Source: Glycine soja
Lineage: Eukaryota > Streptophyta > Magnoliopsida > Fabales > Fabaceae
Assembly: GCF_004193775.1 (NCBI RefSeq)
Contig: NC_041008.1
Location: 6,898,731-6,962,730 of the forward strand
Direction: 5' to 3'
Length of the DNA: 64,000 bases
Shown here piece by piece: positions 11,898 to 22,511 of the stretch. The notes below the pieces were generated by a model that was given only the letters and a program-made list of their open reading frames with translations, did not search any database and had not been told where the DNA came from. Made by a program: the position numbers and the translations under genes. The stretch's first letter is position 1; each line of letters opens with the position of its first letter.

Positions 11898-12896
11898 GTT
11901 TTTTTTTTTTTTTTTTAAATATGTATACCTTTTTAATATCATATACTCCTAAAATACACTACTTTAGCAAAAATCTCCTTAACCACACCACTTTGATGGA
12001 TTGGTTACCCCAACTTCCGAGAAGGATTAGGTTTGGTCACCCCAACCCCAACTTCCGTAAATTGATTTTTTTTTAATTAAAATTATGAAAATAATATAAA
12101 TATTATATTATATAAATATATTTTTAATTGGTTTTAAAAATATTTTTTTATTGAATTAATTTTTATAATAAGAAAATAATATTATTAAATATAATTATTT
12201 TTTTATATTATTTAATTTATATAAGACCTTTTTTAGGTGAATATTTTTTTTTTAAAAAAATTAAATTTTGTCTAATAATATATTTGTTTTAGAAAAAAAA
12301 TAAAACTTTTGATAGTATTATTTTACTAAATAAAATTTGTTTGTTTGTCATTAAATTTTTTAAAAAATAATAATACTTTTTGTTTAACAATTTATTTATA
12401 GAAAAACATTATACTACATTATGAATACAATATTTAAGCAATCACATCTGGCTAAGAAAAAATCTAAAATAAAGATATGTTAAAACAATTGTTTCTGTTA
12501 TGGTCATATTGTCAGCAAATTTCACATTATTTTCTATTTTTTTTCATTCATTTTCGTCTTCATGCACCTCGCACGACCCGCTGTCCTCTTTCTCCTTGAG
12601 TTAGGACCGCACCGATCTCCTCATATCCCATGTTAATTCGTGTGGAGACGACTTCATAATTAATTTAATAAAAACGTATTTTTAAAACCAATTAAAAATA
12701 TATTTATATAATATAATAGTTATATTATTTTAATAATTTAAATTTTTTTTTAAAAAATCAATGTACAAAAGTTGGGGTGGCCAAACTCGACTTCCTTAAC
12801 TTTCCATCAAAGTGGTGTAGTTTAAGAAATTTTTACTAAAGTAGTGTGTTTTAGGAATATATCACATTAAAAAAGTATACATATGAAAAAAAAAAC
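11898..12896. mobile_element. Long-terminal-inverted-repeat element (~1 kb), possibly Mutator-like
   Basis: About 250-270 bp at the left (11898-12165) is repeated in inverted orientation at the right (12652-12896). Both arms start with a G plus a long T run, then ATGTATAC, TTTTTAATRT, CTAAAA(T/C)ACACTACTTTAG, ACCACTTTGATGGA, a CACCCCAACTT block, and an AT-rich stretch containing TTTTTAATTGGTTTTAAAAA. The arms differ at scattered positions and by small gaps. The centre (12166-12651) has no long frame. Long arms without a transposase suggest a non-autonomous Mutator-like or foldback element. No convincing target duplication was found in the flanks. Confidence 0.7.
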
Positions 12897-13038
12897 CCAC
12901 TACTTGTCATACTCATGATATACAATGGAAATATGACGCCATACTATACGTGCTTTTCGAAAGCCAAAGAATATGGAACAATGTCAATGCTACATACATC
13001 CTCAGCTGACATTTAAGGATGACTAATCAAAATTATGA

Positions 13039-13041
<3 letters not shown>

Positions 13042-13097
<56 letters not shown>
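13042..13097. repeat. (TA)n microsatellite
   Basis: About 28 TA units, uninterrupted, in the 3' flank of the first SDR gene. Confidence 0.95.
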
Positions 13098-13103
<6 letters not shown>

Positions 13104-13416
13104 ACACCAAACCATTATACATCCATAGACAAACTAGGACACTGCCAATGGCATACAACATGATATAATGTATAATTATAAAATAAATTTGCAACATGAC
13201 AATGATATGATGTAAAATTGCAAATACAGCATGATATAATATAATGTGCTTGACAAATGCTCAATAAACATGGTGTGTTGTGCAGAATCAGAAACTGAAA
13301 CCATGATAATGATGTGATCCAAATACAACATACTATAATGTTCTTGAAATAGGCTCAATAAATTGAGAAGTAAAAGCAATGCATATTGCCCTCAAACCAT
13401 GAAATTGCATTCCTAA

Positions 13417-15366
13417 TCAAAAGGAAGCCACATCGCTCCGGTAATAGAAAAGGCCAGATGGACTACCATTGGGAAGCAATGCTAGCCTCACAGGACTAGC
13501 TGCACCTTCTTCAACTGTTAAGAGGCCAGTGTTGGCAGTTATATCTGTCTTGACATAACCAGGGCAAACACTATTGATGCAGAATGAAGGGTATTTCTTA
13601 GCAAGGATTCTAGTATACGCATTCATAGCAGCTTTAGAGACAATATAAGCACCCAGATGTCTTGGCCACCCATTACTTTCTAATGAGCCTTCTTGGAAAT
13701 CTCTCAAAAACTTCTTCAATATTTCATCCACTTTCTCTTCAGTGATGATATTGGCATCACTGAAGACTTCTCTAGCCCATGATCCTTTTGGCAAACTCTG
13801 AATTTTACATGATTAAGCAATATGACCTCAAGCAAATTAAAGGAGACGAGATACAATTATAAATTAATAGCCTACCTCTAACTGCCCCATAGTTGATGAT
13901 ACATTCACAATTCTCGGTGAATCAGATAACTGGAGGAGGGGCAGAAGGGATTCTACAGTTGTTTTAGCACCATAGTAATTTATTTGCAAGCATTCTTCAG
14001 CCAACTCATATGATTGAGTGATTGCCTTTGTCACATCTTCTTCTGGTGCTGCCTGCAGAATAATGACAAACTCAATACTCTATGACAGTAGTTTTTCAAA
14101 TCCCTAACAACATCCCCTGCCCTAAAATAAAACCAATCACAACCTTTCTAACTGCCAGATTTCTCATTGACATACAACATTGTTGAAATGCCAAAGCTCC
14201 AATCAGAATTAGTAAAAGTTTTCTTTTTTTTAAGTTCTTCTCTACTTTGACCACATCTATAGTGGATTTAGAATTTCAACATAAGATTTTAATAATCCAA
14301 TTTCAGTGTATTATATTTATACAGGGCATGCTCGTCATAAGAGTTCACACCAAGCTCTTCTCATAACCCAAAAAAGGAAAAGATACTCGCCCCACGCTTC
14401 AAGAGAAGTGAAGTGAATGAATCTGTGTCTTTAATTACAGCTCCACCAATCCCTGCATTGTTAACCTGCATTGTACAACTTTTCTTAATGAAATATGCAT
14501 ACACCAAACTGAGAGGTCATGAGATTCCCTTTAAGGCAATCAATCAAGAAAATTTATCATAACTCCATAACTAGATATGTAAGAAATTTGCCAAATTGAT
14601 AAAACAGAAACTGAAGCTTACTTAGCACCAAATGTTAACGTAATACAAGAAGCAAGGAACATAATCTGATACATTAAATGAACACACTTTACGCCAAATT
14701 TTAAAATAAAGTAAAACAGAACTCGCGCATTCTTAACATGCAGAACAACAACTAACATTCTAACAACGAATAACAGCAGTAGCAAGATGATCAAACCAAC
14801 ATGCAATGGGAACTAAGAGAAGAGTAAAAATTAATATTCAGAATCATAAAAACAGAAAAGTAATTGCATGCAGACTTATAGGATTGCTTTGACAGACTCT
14901 CATTTACAACCAAACAATCAAGAAAAAGGAGAGGAGAATCAAAGTTGCATGTTACCAGAATATCAAGTTTTCCAAATTTAGATTTGATAAAATCTGCCAG
15001 AGAAGCTACACTTGTTGCATCAGCCACATCAACTTGATGAAACAGTACAAGGTGAGATAGACCTGAGTCCTTGAGTGTTTGCAGTGCTTGGATACCCCTC
15101 TCTTCATTTCTTGCAGTGAGCACCACCTTGATTCCAGCTGAAGCTAATTGTCTAACTATCTCTAATCCAATTCCTTTATTTGCACCTGTCACAACTGCAT
15201 ACCTGACAAACTCAACCCCCACCCCACAAAGGTGAAAGGGTTCAACAAATGTAAAATTTAAGTTCAACAGTAGAATTGGAATTTGGGTGTCTAAAACCAA
15301 ACACAAAAAAGATAAAAGAAGAAGCTAGAATGCCAATGTGCTACACCTTTCTGTAGTTTCTCCCAT
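13417..15366 (-). CDS. Short-chain dehydrogenase/reductase, salutaridine reductase/neomenthol dehydrogenase-like (copy A)
   Basis: Predicted cytosolic NADPH-dependent carbonyl reductase of the monomeric plant SDR group that includes salutaridine reductase and (+)-neomenthol dehydrogenase. Five exons: 15366-15347, 15202-14956, 14465-14391, 14052-13876 and 13797-13417, giving 299 aa, the usual family length. Visible motifs are TGANKGIG (12-19, cofactor loop), NNAG (91-94), the catalytic Ser in NVSST (164-168) and YIVSK (Tyr224, Lys228), with the roughly 50-residue insertion before Tyr that marks this group. It ends with SDVASF. Intron 3 starts with GC (GGGGCGAGTATC) rather than GT; the duplicate at 22512-25630 has GT there. 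If GC is not used, exon 3 splicing would fail, so this copy could be weakly expressed. The substrate cannot be inferred. A tandem duplicate lies 9 kb away on the same strand. Confidence 0.88.
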
Positions 15367-15619
15367 CTTCAGTGTCAACTTTCAAGTCAGCTATTGCAAA
15401 CCTGTTGTGGTTGCCATACTTTTAATAAGACAAATGTTGTTGTTTTCTGTGCGTGTAAAAGAATGCCCAATCAGCATGTTTGCCACGCAACTCTTCTTAT
15501 CTAATATTAAATATGAAAAAGACAAATGCTGAATTTTCTTGTATTTGAATACATCTTACTTAAATTTTTATTATTATTTTAAAAAGAAAAATGCTCAATA
15601 AACATGTTGAATTTTTGTA

Positions 15620-15810
15620 GACAAATGCATTACAATAAATTTATTAATATATAAATAATTAAAAATAAATATGTGATAATTCATTTATTTTTTTAAAAAA
15701 ATCAAATTTTTAATATAATTTTTTAAAATAAAACTTATTTTATAAATTTGAACCAGGGTTGAGACAGGAACATCTAATATCCAACCGGGATGGGATAACA
15801 AATTTCAATT
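15620..15810. mobile_element. Relic of the same hAT-like element family as 4549-5136
   Basis: Matches the AT-rich core and part of the right side of the 4549-5136 element. Shared words include CAATAAATTTATT, ATATATAAATA, AAAAATAAAT and AAATCAAATTTTTAATAT. These are followed by a degraded form of the GC-rich subterminal block (GGGTTGAGACAGG and CCGGGATGGGATAA against GGGTTGGGGATACC and GGGGATGGGACAA). Terminal repeats are lost. It lies about 250 bp upstream of SDR copy A. Confidence 0.6.
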
Positions 15811-17499
15811 TGGAAGCAGTGAAAGTGAATTTTTAAATTTTTAATTTGGTGGTTTAAGCTGCACAAATTTTCAATTACTTAATTTCCATTATCCGTGTAA
15901 AGTTATCCCTTGTTCGAAAGAAAAAATATACTTGTTATTCTTGGTAAATAAATAAAAAAGTTATATTTAAAACAAAAATAAAAGATCAAAACACAAACAG
16001 AAAACATGGTCTTCCCCTTCTGCAAAGTTTAGCTTGCAACTTGCTAGCTAGTGGCTCTTTTACTGTTGTGAGTGTAATGAGGCACAAATAAAACAGTAAT
16101 CTTTTTGAAAGAATTTCAAAAATATTATAATTTTTTATTGTGATTGATTTTGATTATCAGTTATTTATCATTATTGTAATCTCCTTTTCTCCATAGACAT
16201 TCTCCTACATAAAGAATGCGGCTAATGCATTGCAAAATAAAGGTGGAGAAGGGCGCCAGATAAAGAGAAGCGTTGCAAGATGAAAAATGTTGAGATTGCA
16301 GTGGAAGAAAACTCAAAAAAGCCTTCACAACATTGCAGTTGCTAAATGCACTCCCCTAATTGATAGATACAGTTAGTTTTGAGCCAAGGTTGTGGTTTCA
16401 ATTACTTGGCCCGCAAAAATCATATTTTAGTGCACTGGGTGTTTAAACATAACATAACAGGAGGAAAAAAAAAACACTTTTAACCCTAAGCTTATTAACG
16501 GAGACCTAGACAAGAAGAAATGGCAAGCATGTATGAGAAAAATGAACCCAACAGAAGATTAAGAAAAAAAAATACCAAATGAATTACTCGATGCTATTGG
16601 ATGCTCTCACAGAATGTCCCCTCTTTTGATTTCTGATTTTTGCCCCTTCTGAATAGCCAGTATTATAGATTCATTTTGCACAGCAATTTTCAACTTAAGG
16701 GAACAGAACGTTATGATGATCATATGATATGACCTTGTTGAACTCAATTTTCAAAGTTATGGGGGCAATTAATTAGCTAGAAGATGAAGATGATGATGAT
16801 GATGACTACTTTCTCCTCTTTTGGCTTTTTTCATTGTGCTAGCTAGGTACGTAACTCTAAAAGTAAAAAAGAAGCTTGTTTCTGTCATATTACTATCTTA
16901 CCATGATAATACAACAACTGTACAACTATCTAATTAACTCTGCTGCCACACAAAATTGTGATATGTTTTCTTTCTTTTTTAGCTGCTTATTGTAGTTGAT
17001 ATGTTGTAAATGGACTGCACATTGATTCTAGTAGGTGGGCATGAATGTCCAATGTATTATTCATTTATTTACTTTTTGAATAAAACATCATTCGGATCCT
17101 GAGGGTGTATAAAGTTGTTGCACAAGTGAAGAAAATAAAATAAAAAATCTGACAATATAATCTATCAATCACTTTAGGCTTTAGTCCAAAATTTAAAAAG
17201 TGACAGTGACTTTAAGTGATTAATTAATATATTTTGATTAATGTCTTATTTCATATCATAGAAACTTATTTTGATTTTCTTTAGTCTTAGGAATTAATAT
17301 GATAAGGTTTTTATACATTCAATAATTAAAATGGTGTTTTATCTTCTTCGTTTTTTCTTGGTAGATTGTTTTTTATTTTCTTACAATGGATTTAAATGGG
17401 CTTTTGTGTTGGGCACCAATCATAGTCGTAATCATAGTCGTATTGCTGTTATACCAAGTATTTTAAGTAAAGAGGCGAAAATGTCATTCACTTAAAATT
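15811..17499. other. Upstream flank of SDR copy A, no gene
   Basis: No coding frame. About 15840-16310 recurs, diverged, at 26330-26720 and in part at 30905-31060, so this flank was duplicated together with SDR sequence. It holds CTTGCAACTTGCT, ATTCTCCTACATAAA and GCGGCTAATGCATTG-type blocks. A (GAT)n run is near 16786-16804. The remainder is AT-rich. Confidence 0.5.
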
Positions 17500-20400
17500 T
17501 TAAAAAGCATTCTTCCTCACGTGCACTATTCAGTCTTCTTCTTCTTCCTTTGTGTCATCTACATGATTTTGAGCATCTGTACCTCGTCCGTCTGTGTTGT
17601 CTCGCCACTTCGTGCCCCGCCGTGGTTGTCATTTTTCGCCGTTGTAAGTGGTCTGGGTTCCTTCCTCTTTTTATTTCTGCATTTACGTGAGCAAGGATTG
17701 AGAATTTGTATAAAGCATATAGATTGTCAATCGTATGTCTTATACGGATTACGAATCTGTATAGTTCATATGGATTGTTAATACGTATGACTTATACAAA
17801 TTATTCAATCAATAAAATTATTTTAATTTTTTTATTTAAATCTGAAAGAAAAAATTATTTTAATTTTTTTAAAATTTTTAATAAATTAATATTTTTGTTA
17901 AAAAAATTGTAATAAATAAATATTGTTGTGTATTTTTAATTTAATTGATTATATTTGTTTTTTGAAGTTGGTTTTTAATTAAGAAATTAAGTAATTTGTT
18001 TATTTTAAAATAAATGTATATATTATTTTGATTTAATTTTTTAAAAAAATTATAAGTAATTTTGTTATATTTGATATTTAAAAAAAATTATAAATTTGTT
18101 AGATATCATAAATGCCAAATTTTTATTAATATAAATTTTACAATTTAGATTAACAAGAAAATATAAATTTGTAAATTCCAATTTTATTGATATAGTCGTA
18201 TATATTATTACAGTCATAGTATTAAAATTTTATATAAATCGTGTACGAAAGTATAAAATTAAAAAAATTTCATTATTTTAAAAAAAGTTAAAGTTATTGT
18301 CATAGTAATTTGTTGAAAAATAAAATAGTGATTTATTAGAATTAAAAACCAAAATTATAGTTACATTTTGGTCATTAATTTAAGTTTATTAGAGTTTGTG
18401 TTGTCAACTCTATATATTTGAAAAAAAAAATTATATGCATTTATGAATATATTAAGTAATAAAAAATTATTTAAAAAATAAAAAAAAATTATTTGTGAAT
18501 TATTAAATAGTAATTAATTGAAATATTGTTTGAACACTTACATAAATTATTATGATTGTTTTAAAATGCAGATTATTGTTAGAATAAGAGGTTTGGGTCA
18601 GGTTTTAAGCATGATTATAGGAAAAGCCCTAGGGAGAAAAGTTAATGGTGATGTGGATGAAGCCCCCAACATCGAAGGCCCATAGTATTTGCACGTAGAT
18701 AACGAGAAGTTGTACCTGTTGTTGAGGACGTTCAACATGTGAATCATGTTCATGACAAGGTCCATGAACAACCTAAAGAAGTAGCTCTTGATGATGTAGT
18801 TACTGATCCCGAAGGTTTTCCAGGCGGTTTCCACGACATATCAATTTTGATGGACTATGTTTATCATGTGGTAGTGAAAGTTTGAAATGGAGAGGTATTT
18901 ATATTTTTAAATAAATAATATTTTTGTAAGTATTTTTTATTATTGTTAAAATGATTTAGATTATGATTTTCAGCAACGTCTTGAGCTGAAGTGATCCTCC
19001 CATGGAAGAAATGTTGAGAAATTTGATAGGCATGCTCCAGAGATTGAAGACTTAGTGGCTGTCAGAGGATTAAGTCCTTTGATTACATGTTCGTTGGACA
19101 CTGGTGATCGGAGACTTATATCGGCATTTGTGGAGAGGTGGCATAAGAAAACTAGTAATTTCCATCTTCCTCGACAATGTGGCATCGTTGCTACATCTGC
19201 CGATTACATGGGTCTTCCACAACTTCGAGGCTCTTCATGTGGACGAAGTCATCTTGCTGTTAGTTGAATTGCTTGAAGTTAGTTCAGAAGAAGCAAGAGT
19301 TGAGACAGTATAATGTCATGCAGAATATGTTAGGCTATCCTAGTTGTAAGACATATATTGGAGCATATGTGACGTAGCACAGTAGACTATAGCAGGTCGA
19401 GCATATTTGTTGCATTTGGTAGGTTGCACACTTTTTGCTAACAAGATTGTCACACACGTTCATGTGATATTCTTGGACGCATTTCGTGACCTGATGCAGA
19501 GTGGAAGTTACGCATGGGGAGGTGCTACACTGGTCCATATGTATGACAATTTGAATGATGCATCAAAGGGCACTGTTAAGCAACTTGTAGAATATATCAC
19601 ACTTTTACAGGTAATTTTAATTTTTTTTAGTTCTTTAGTTTATATTGAGTATTATTTTCATTGTTTTGTTGTTTTTAAAATATGTGCAGTGTTGGATTTA
19701 CGAACACTTTCCTTCTGTTGCTTCTTCTATTGTTGTCCAAGATTATCATGAAAGAAAATCACGTGTCTGTCGTTGGAAGTCTGGGAAGGCATTACCAGTG
19801 TCAACGTATCGCAAGCGTTTGAATAGATTGACGTGCGATGCTGTGTGTTGGATTTCCTATGGTGACCATCGTGCATTCAAAGAGTTTGAACTTATCTCTT
19901 TATTTGTCGGACATATTAGATGGAGCCCATAATCACCGCCACAAAAACCAATTTCATAAGAAATAGATTAAGCCAAATGCAGAACATCATCACGGGTAGC
20001 AAACACCTATAATGCAATCCATACAAGTTTAGTCTTCAAGGGACAATCATATTAATACCTCAGAAGTATTGAACGCATCAGAACAATCAACATGTTCTTC
20101 ATTCACACCAGTTTCTTCTTCATTTTGTTCATTCATATCAACTTCTTCAAACATTATATTGTCATATATCCACTGATCTTTGTTTATCTTAACAAAACAT
20201 TGAAAAACAAATAATCCATAACCACACCATAATTATACTATCATATAATTTTTGCATTTTTTTACTGTATTTATTAATATAATACATTAAATTAAAAATG
20301 AAAAAAAACACTAATTTATGTATAGATTCTTTTCACATTAATATCACTTTCAAACTATACAAACTACAACTTTCAAATGAATATTTAAACTATATCTATT

Positions 20401-20960
20401 TAATAGTTTTTTAATTAACAATTCTAATTTTATCTAATTAAACAATAAAATAAATTTATAAAAATAACAAATAAATTTTAAAAAAAAACTTATAGATTAA
20501 CAATCCGTATGCTTCTTACGGATTACTAATCCGTAAGTTATACAAAACAGATTATCAATTCGAAAATTTTATATAACATACGAATTATCAATCCAAAAGT
20601 ATTATGCGAAAAAAATCAAATCAAGAACTTACCTCCACCATTAATGGTCAAACCAACATCTGCCACAACCACCACTTGCAGGCAAACCACCGAAAACAAT
20701 GCACCTCAACCAAAGTGGACACAAGAACAAATGAAAAACTCTCACGGAATACCTATCACGAGAACGAAGGTGAAGGAAAAAAAACAAGGTCGCATGAAGG
20801 AGGAAAGCACTGAACAACAACTTATAACAGAGGGGTATAATAGTGATTTTAAAAAATTGCTGGGTGTACCAGCAATTCTGCCCAAAGCAAGTCCCATTTA
20901 AATGGCCGAGCATCAAAAGGAAAAAGAAAAGGCTTTTACTTTCCTGCATCCCTCTTTGCT
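17500..20960 (+). mobile_element. Decayed Mutator-like element carrying a MAIN-like (plant mobile domain) gene
   Basis: The centre is a broken plant-mobile-domain gene (18560-19935). On both sides lie clusters of short palindromic words of the ACGGATT...AATCCGTA kind: left at about 17700-17815 (AATCGTATG, TATACGGATTACGAATC), right at about 20490-20605 (AATCCGTATG, TACGGATTACTAATCCGTA). They sit in roughly mirror positions, followed outward by GC-richer arms. This matches legume elements that carry MAIN-like genes, as I know them, but the outer borders and a target duplication could not be fixed. The limits given are approximate. Similar AATCCGTA-type words recur near 28090-28400. Confidence 0.5.
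18560..19935 (+). pseudogene. MAIN-like / plant mobile domain (PMD) protein pseudogene
   Basis: Segments in order match the plant mobile domain of transposon-derived MAIN-like proteins. They are a GQVLSMIIGKALGRKVN-type leader; FPGGFHDISILMDY (about 18820-18865); after a gap or intron ending in CAG near 18974, APEIEDLVAVRGLSPLITCS and DTGDRRLISAFVERWHKKTS; ASLLHLPITWVFHNFEALHV in another frame (19170-19240); FLDAFRDLMQSGSYAWGGA (19470-19530); a second intron (19610-19688) bounded by GT and AG; then CWIYEHFPSV and a final FELISLFVGHIRW. Several in-frame stops and at least two frame changes rule out function. Intact family members act in meristem maintenance and silencing or ride on Mutator-like elements. 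Confidence 0.75.
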
Positions 20961-21600
20961 TCTTGCACCTCAAAAAGATCCATCCACTTTATTATTCTGC
21001 TGGCTTCTGTTCTCAGTAACAACTAGAATCAATATATGTTACAGGTACAATTTTTTCTTTCTTTACTTAAATTCTCTAGACATTTCTAGTGCATTTGTTT
21101 AGTGTTTGATGAAAGGCCTATTTCTGAAAGCATAGGGAGAGATAGCCAGGGATTATGGATCATTATGCTTGACGAGTTACCACTTTACATCCAATTAAAA
21201 ACATTTTTCATTCTGTTAATAAAGATGAAGATCAAGTAGGCACTTCCAGCAGGCAACTTTGTCCTTTTTAAAAGCAAAGTTCAGAGCCTGAGTGAGGAAG
21301 TATCTGATAACATTAGCAGTATTGCCTCTCCAAAGAGAAATCACACCAGAAGGAATCAAGAGAAACAACTCATAACATGCATTATATTATTTCTTTTTCA
21401 GCCGGTAACAATATCCAATCTCTCCAAATAGAAAACAAAAGTTCGTATATAATCTTTTGACATTCTTGAAAATTTCCAAGAGTAAACAAAGCATGCAATG
21501 CAACCTTCAAACACAAAAGAGTTTCTAAGACAGGTTCCTAACATTGTTAATGAACAAACATCAATGTTAACTATCGTTGTACTTTTGAACAAACAGTTAA
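20961..21600. other. Intergenic DNA, no gene seen
   Basis: Outer flank of the MAIN-like element and the 3' side of the MYB fragment. Short open frames here have no recognisable features. Confidence 0.4.
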
Positions 21601-21958
21601 TCATATGTCATTAATGCTTCTTCTTTTGGCTTTATCGCCCAATGCCTGACGAAGGAAATACTTTTGGGCATGACTAGCAACTTGAAGTGGGGTTCTTGTT
21701 TCAATGATTCTTGAAATGTTTTTCCAATCTCCGCTTCCATGTTTCTCAAGCCCAAGCAGAAACAACCTGTGTTCTTGGCTCCATCGCTTGCACCTATTGG
21801 ACTTGGACGACATGCCCTTCTGTGGCAGCGAGTGATTGATTTGGGAGCCTGGCAACTCGACCTCCGCTGGTGACATGAGAGCAACCTGGTTAGCTGTGCT
21901 GTGAAGCAACCTGGTTTGCCAATGATCATAATTCATGAAATTGGGATGAGAGTAACCT
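21601..21958 (-). pseudogene. Short SHAQKYF MYB-like gene or fragment (partner of the MYB at 9510-11066)
   Basis: The open frame reads from [13 protein letters not shown] (ATG at 21936), through a Ser/Pro-rich leader, into a MYB domain with [25 protein letters not shown] and [12 protein letters not shown], and stops right after RRSINDI. Compared with the first MYB it lacks one Glu after SQ and a few residues before TRTP. It has no intron inside the domain and meets TGA where the first copy continues DIT. A possible splice acceptor (TTATAG, with GTTACTCTCATCC following) precedes the ATG, so unseen upstream exons may exist. It sits 3' of SDR copy B, as the first MYB sits 3' of SDR copy A. It could be a short functional repressor-type MYB, but early termination and indels favour a decaying copy. 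Confidence 0.6.
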
Positions 21959-22511
21959 ATAAGAAAAAGGTGCCTTGTAAGATTCTGGTGTCATATTAAT
22001 TGTCCGTCGAAGAACATACTAAGCAAAACTACTTATGTGAGTGATATAAGCGCTTCAGTCCAGTTTTAGTTTTTCATAACTTAAATTGAATTTGTCTTTT
22101 ATGTAGGTAGTATAATCCAACTTTTGGAACAGTAACTATAAGACACTCTGGCTCTCAGTAACATTTAAAGTCTAATAAGTCTAATAACAATGGCTAACAA
22201 CAAGAAGTTTCTATATCAAATAGGAAATTAAAATAAAAATCATGTTTTCTTTTGCCTCTTAGAAATGCATCCAAATTACTCAGTTTGAGGCTCCTGAACT
22301 TCCACTATTTTGTAAAACTTTTATTGCATAAACAATTTCAGGAGATAAAAATAAAAGTAATACTAATTTTCTTAAGAACCAAACAACACAAGTAAAATAC
22401 ATTATATAATGTGCTTAAAATAGGCTCAATAAGCATTGTGTGATGTAGAATCGTAAATTGACAACCAAAAGCAATGCAGTTTGTCCTCAAACCATAACAT
22501 TGCATTACTAA

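Larger units (their letters stand above)
11149..13416. other. Intergenic DNA between MYB and SDR, mostly repeats
   Basis: An AT-rich stretch (11160-11890) without coding signal is followed by a 1-kb long-inverted-repeat element (separate entry), a (TA)n tract at 13042-13097, and about 320 bp of probable 3' region of the SDR gene. No gene seen. Confidence 0.5.

Noticed and set aside
20604..20973. Overlapping frames of 69-110 codons on both strands
   Set aside because: They fall in the outer arm of the MAIN-like element and have no conserved protein features.
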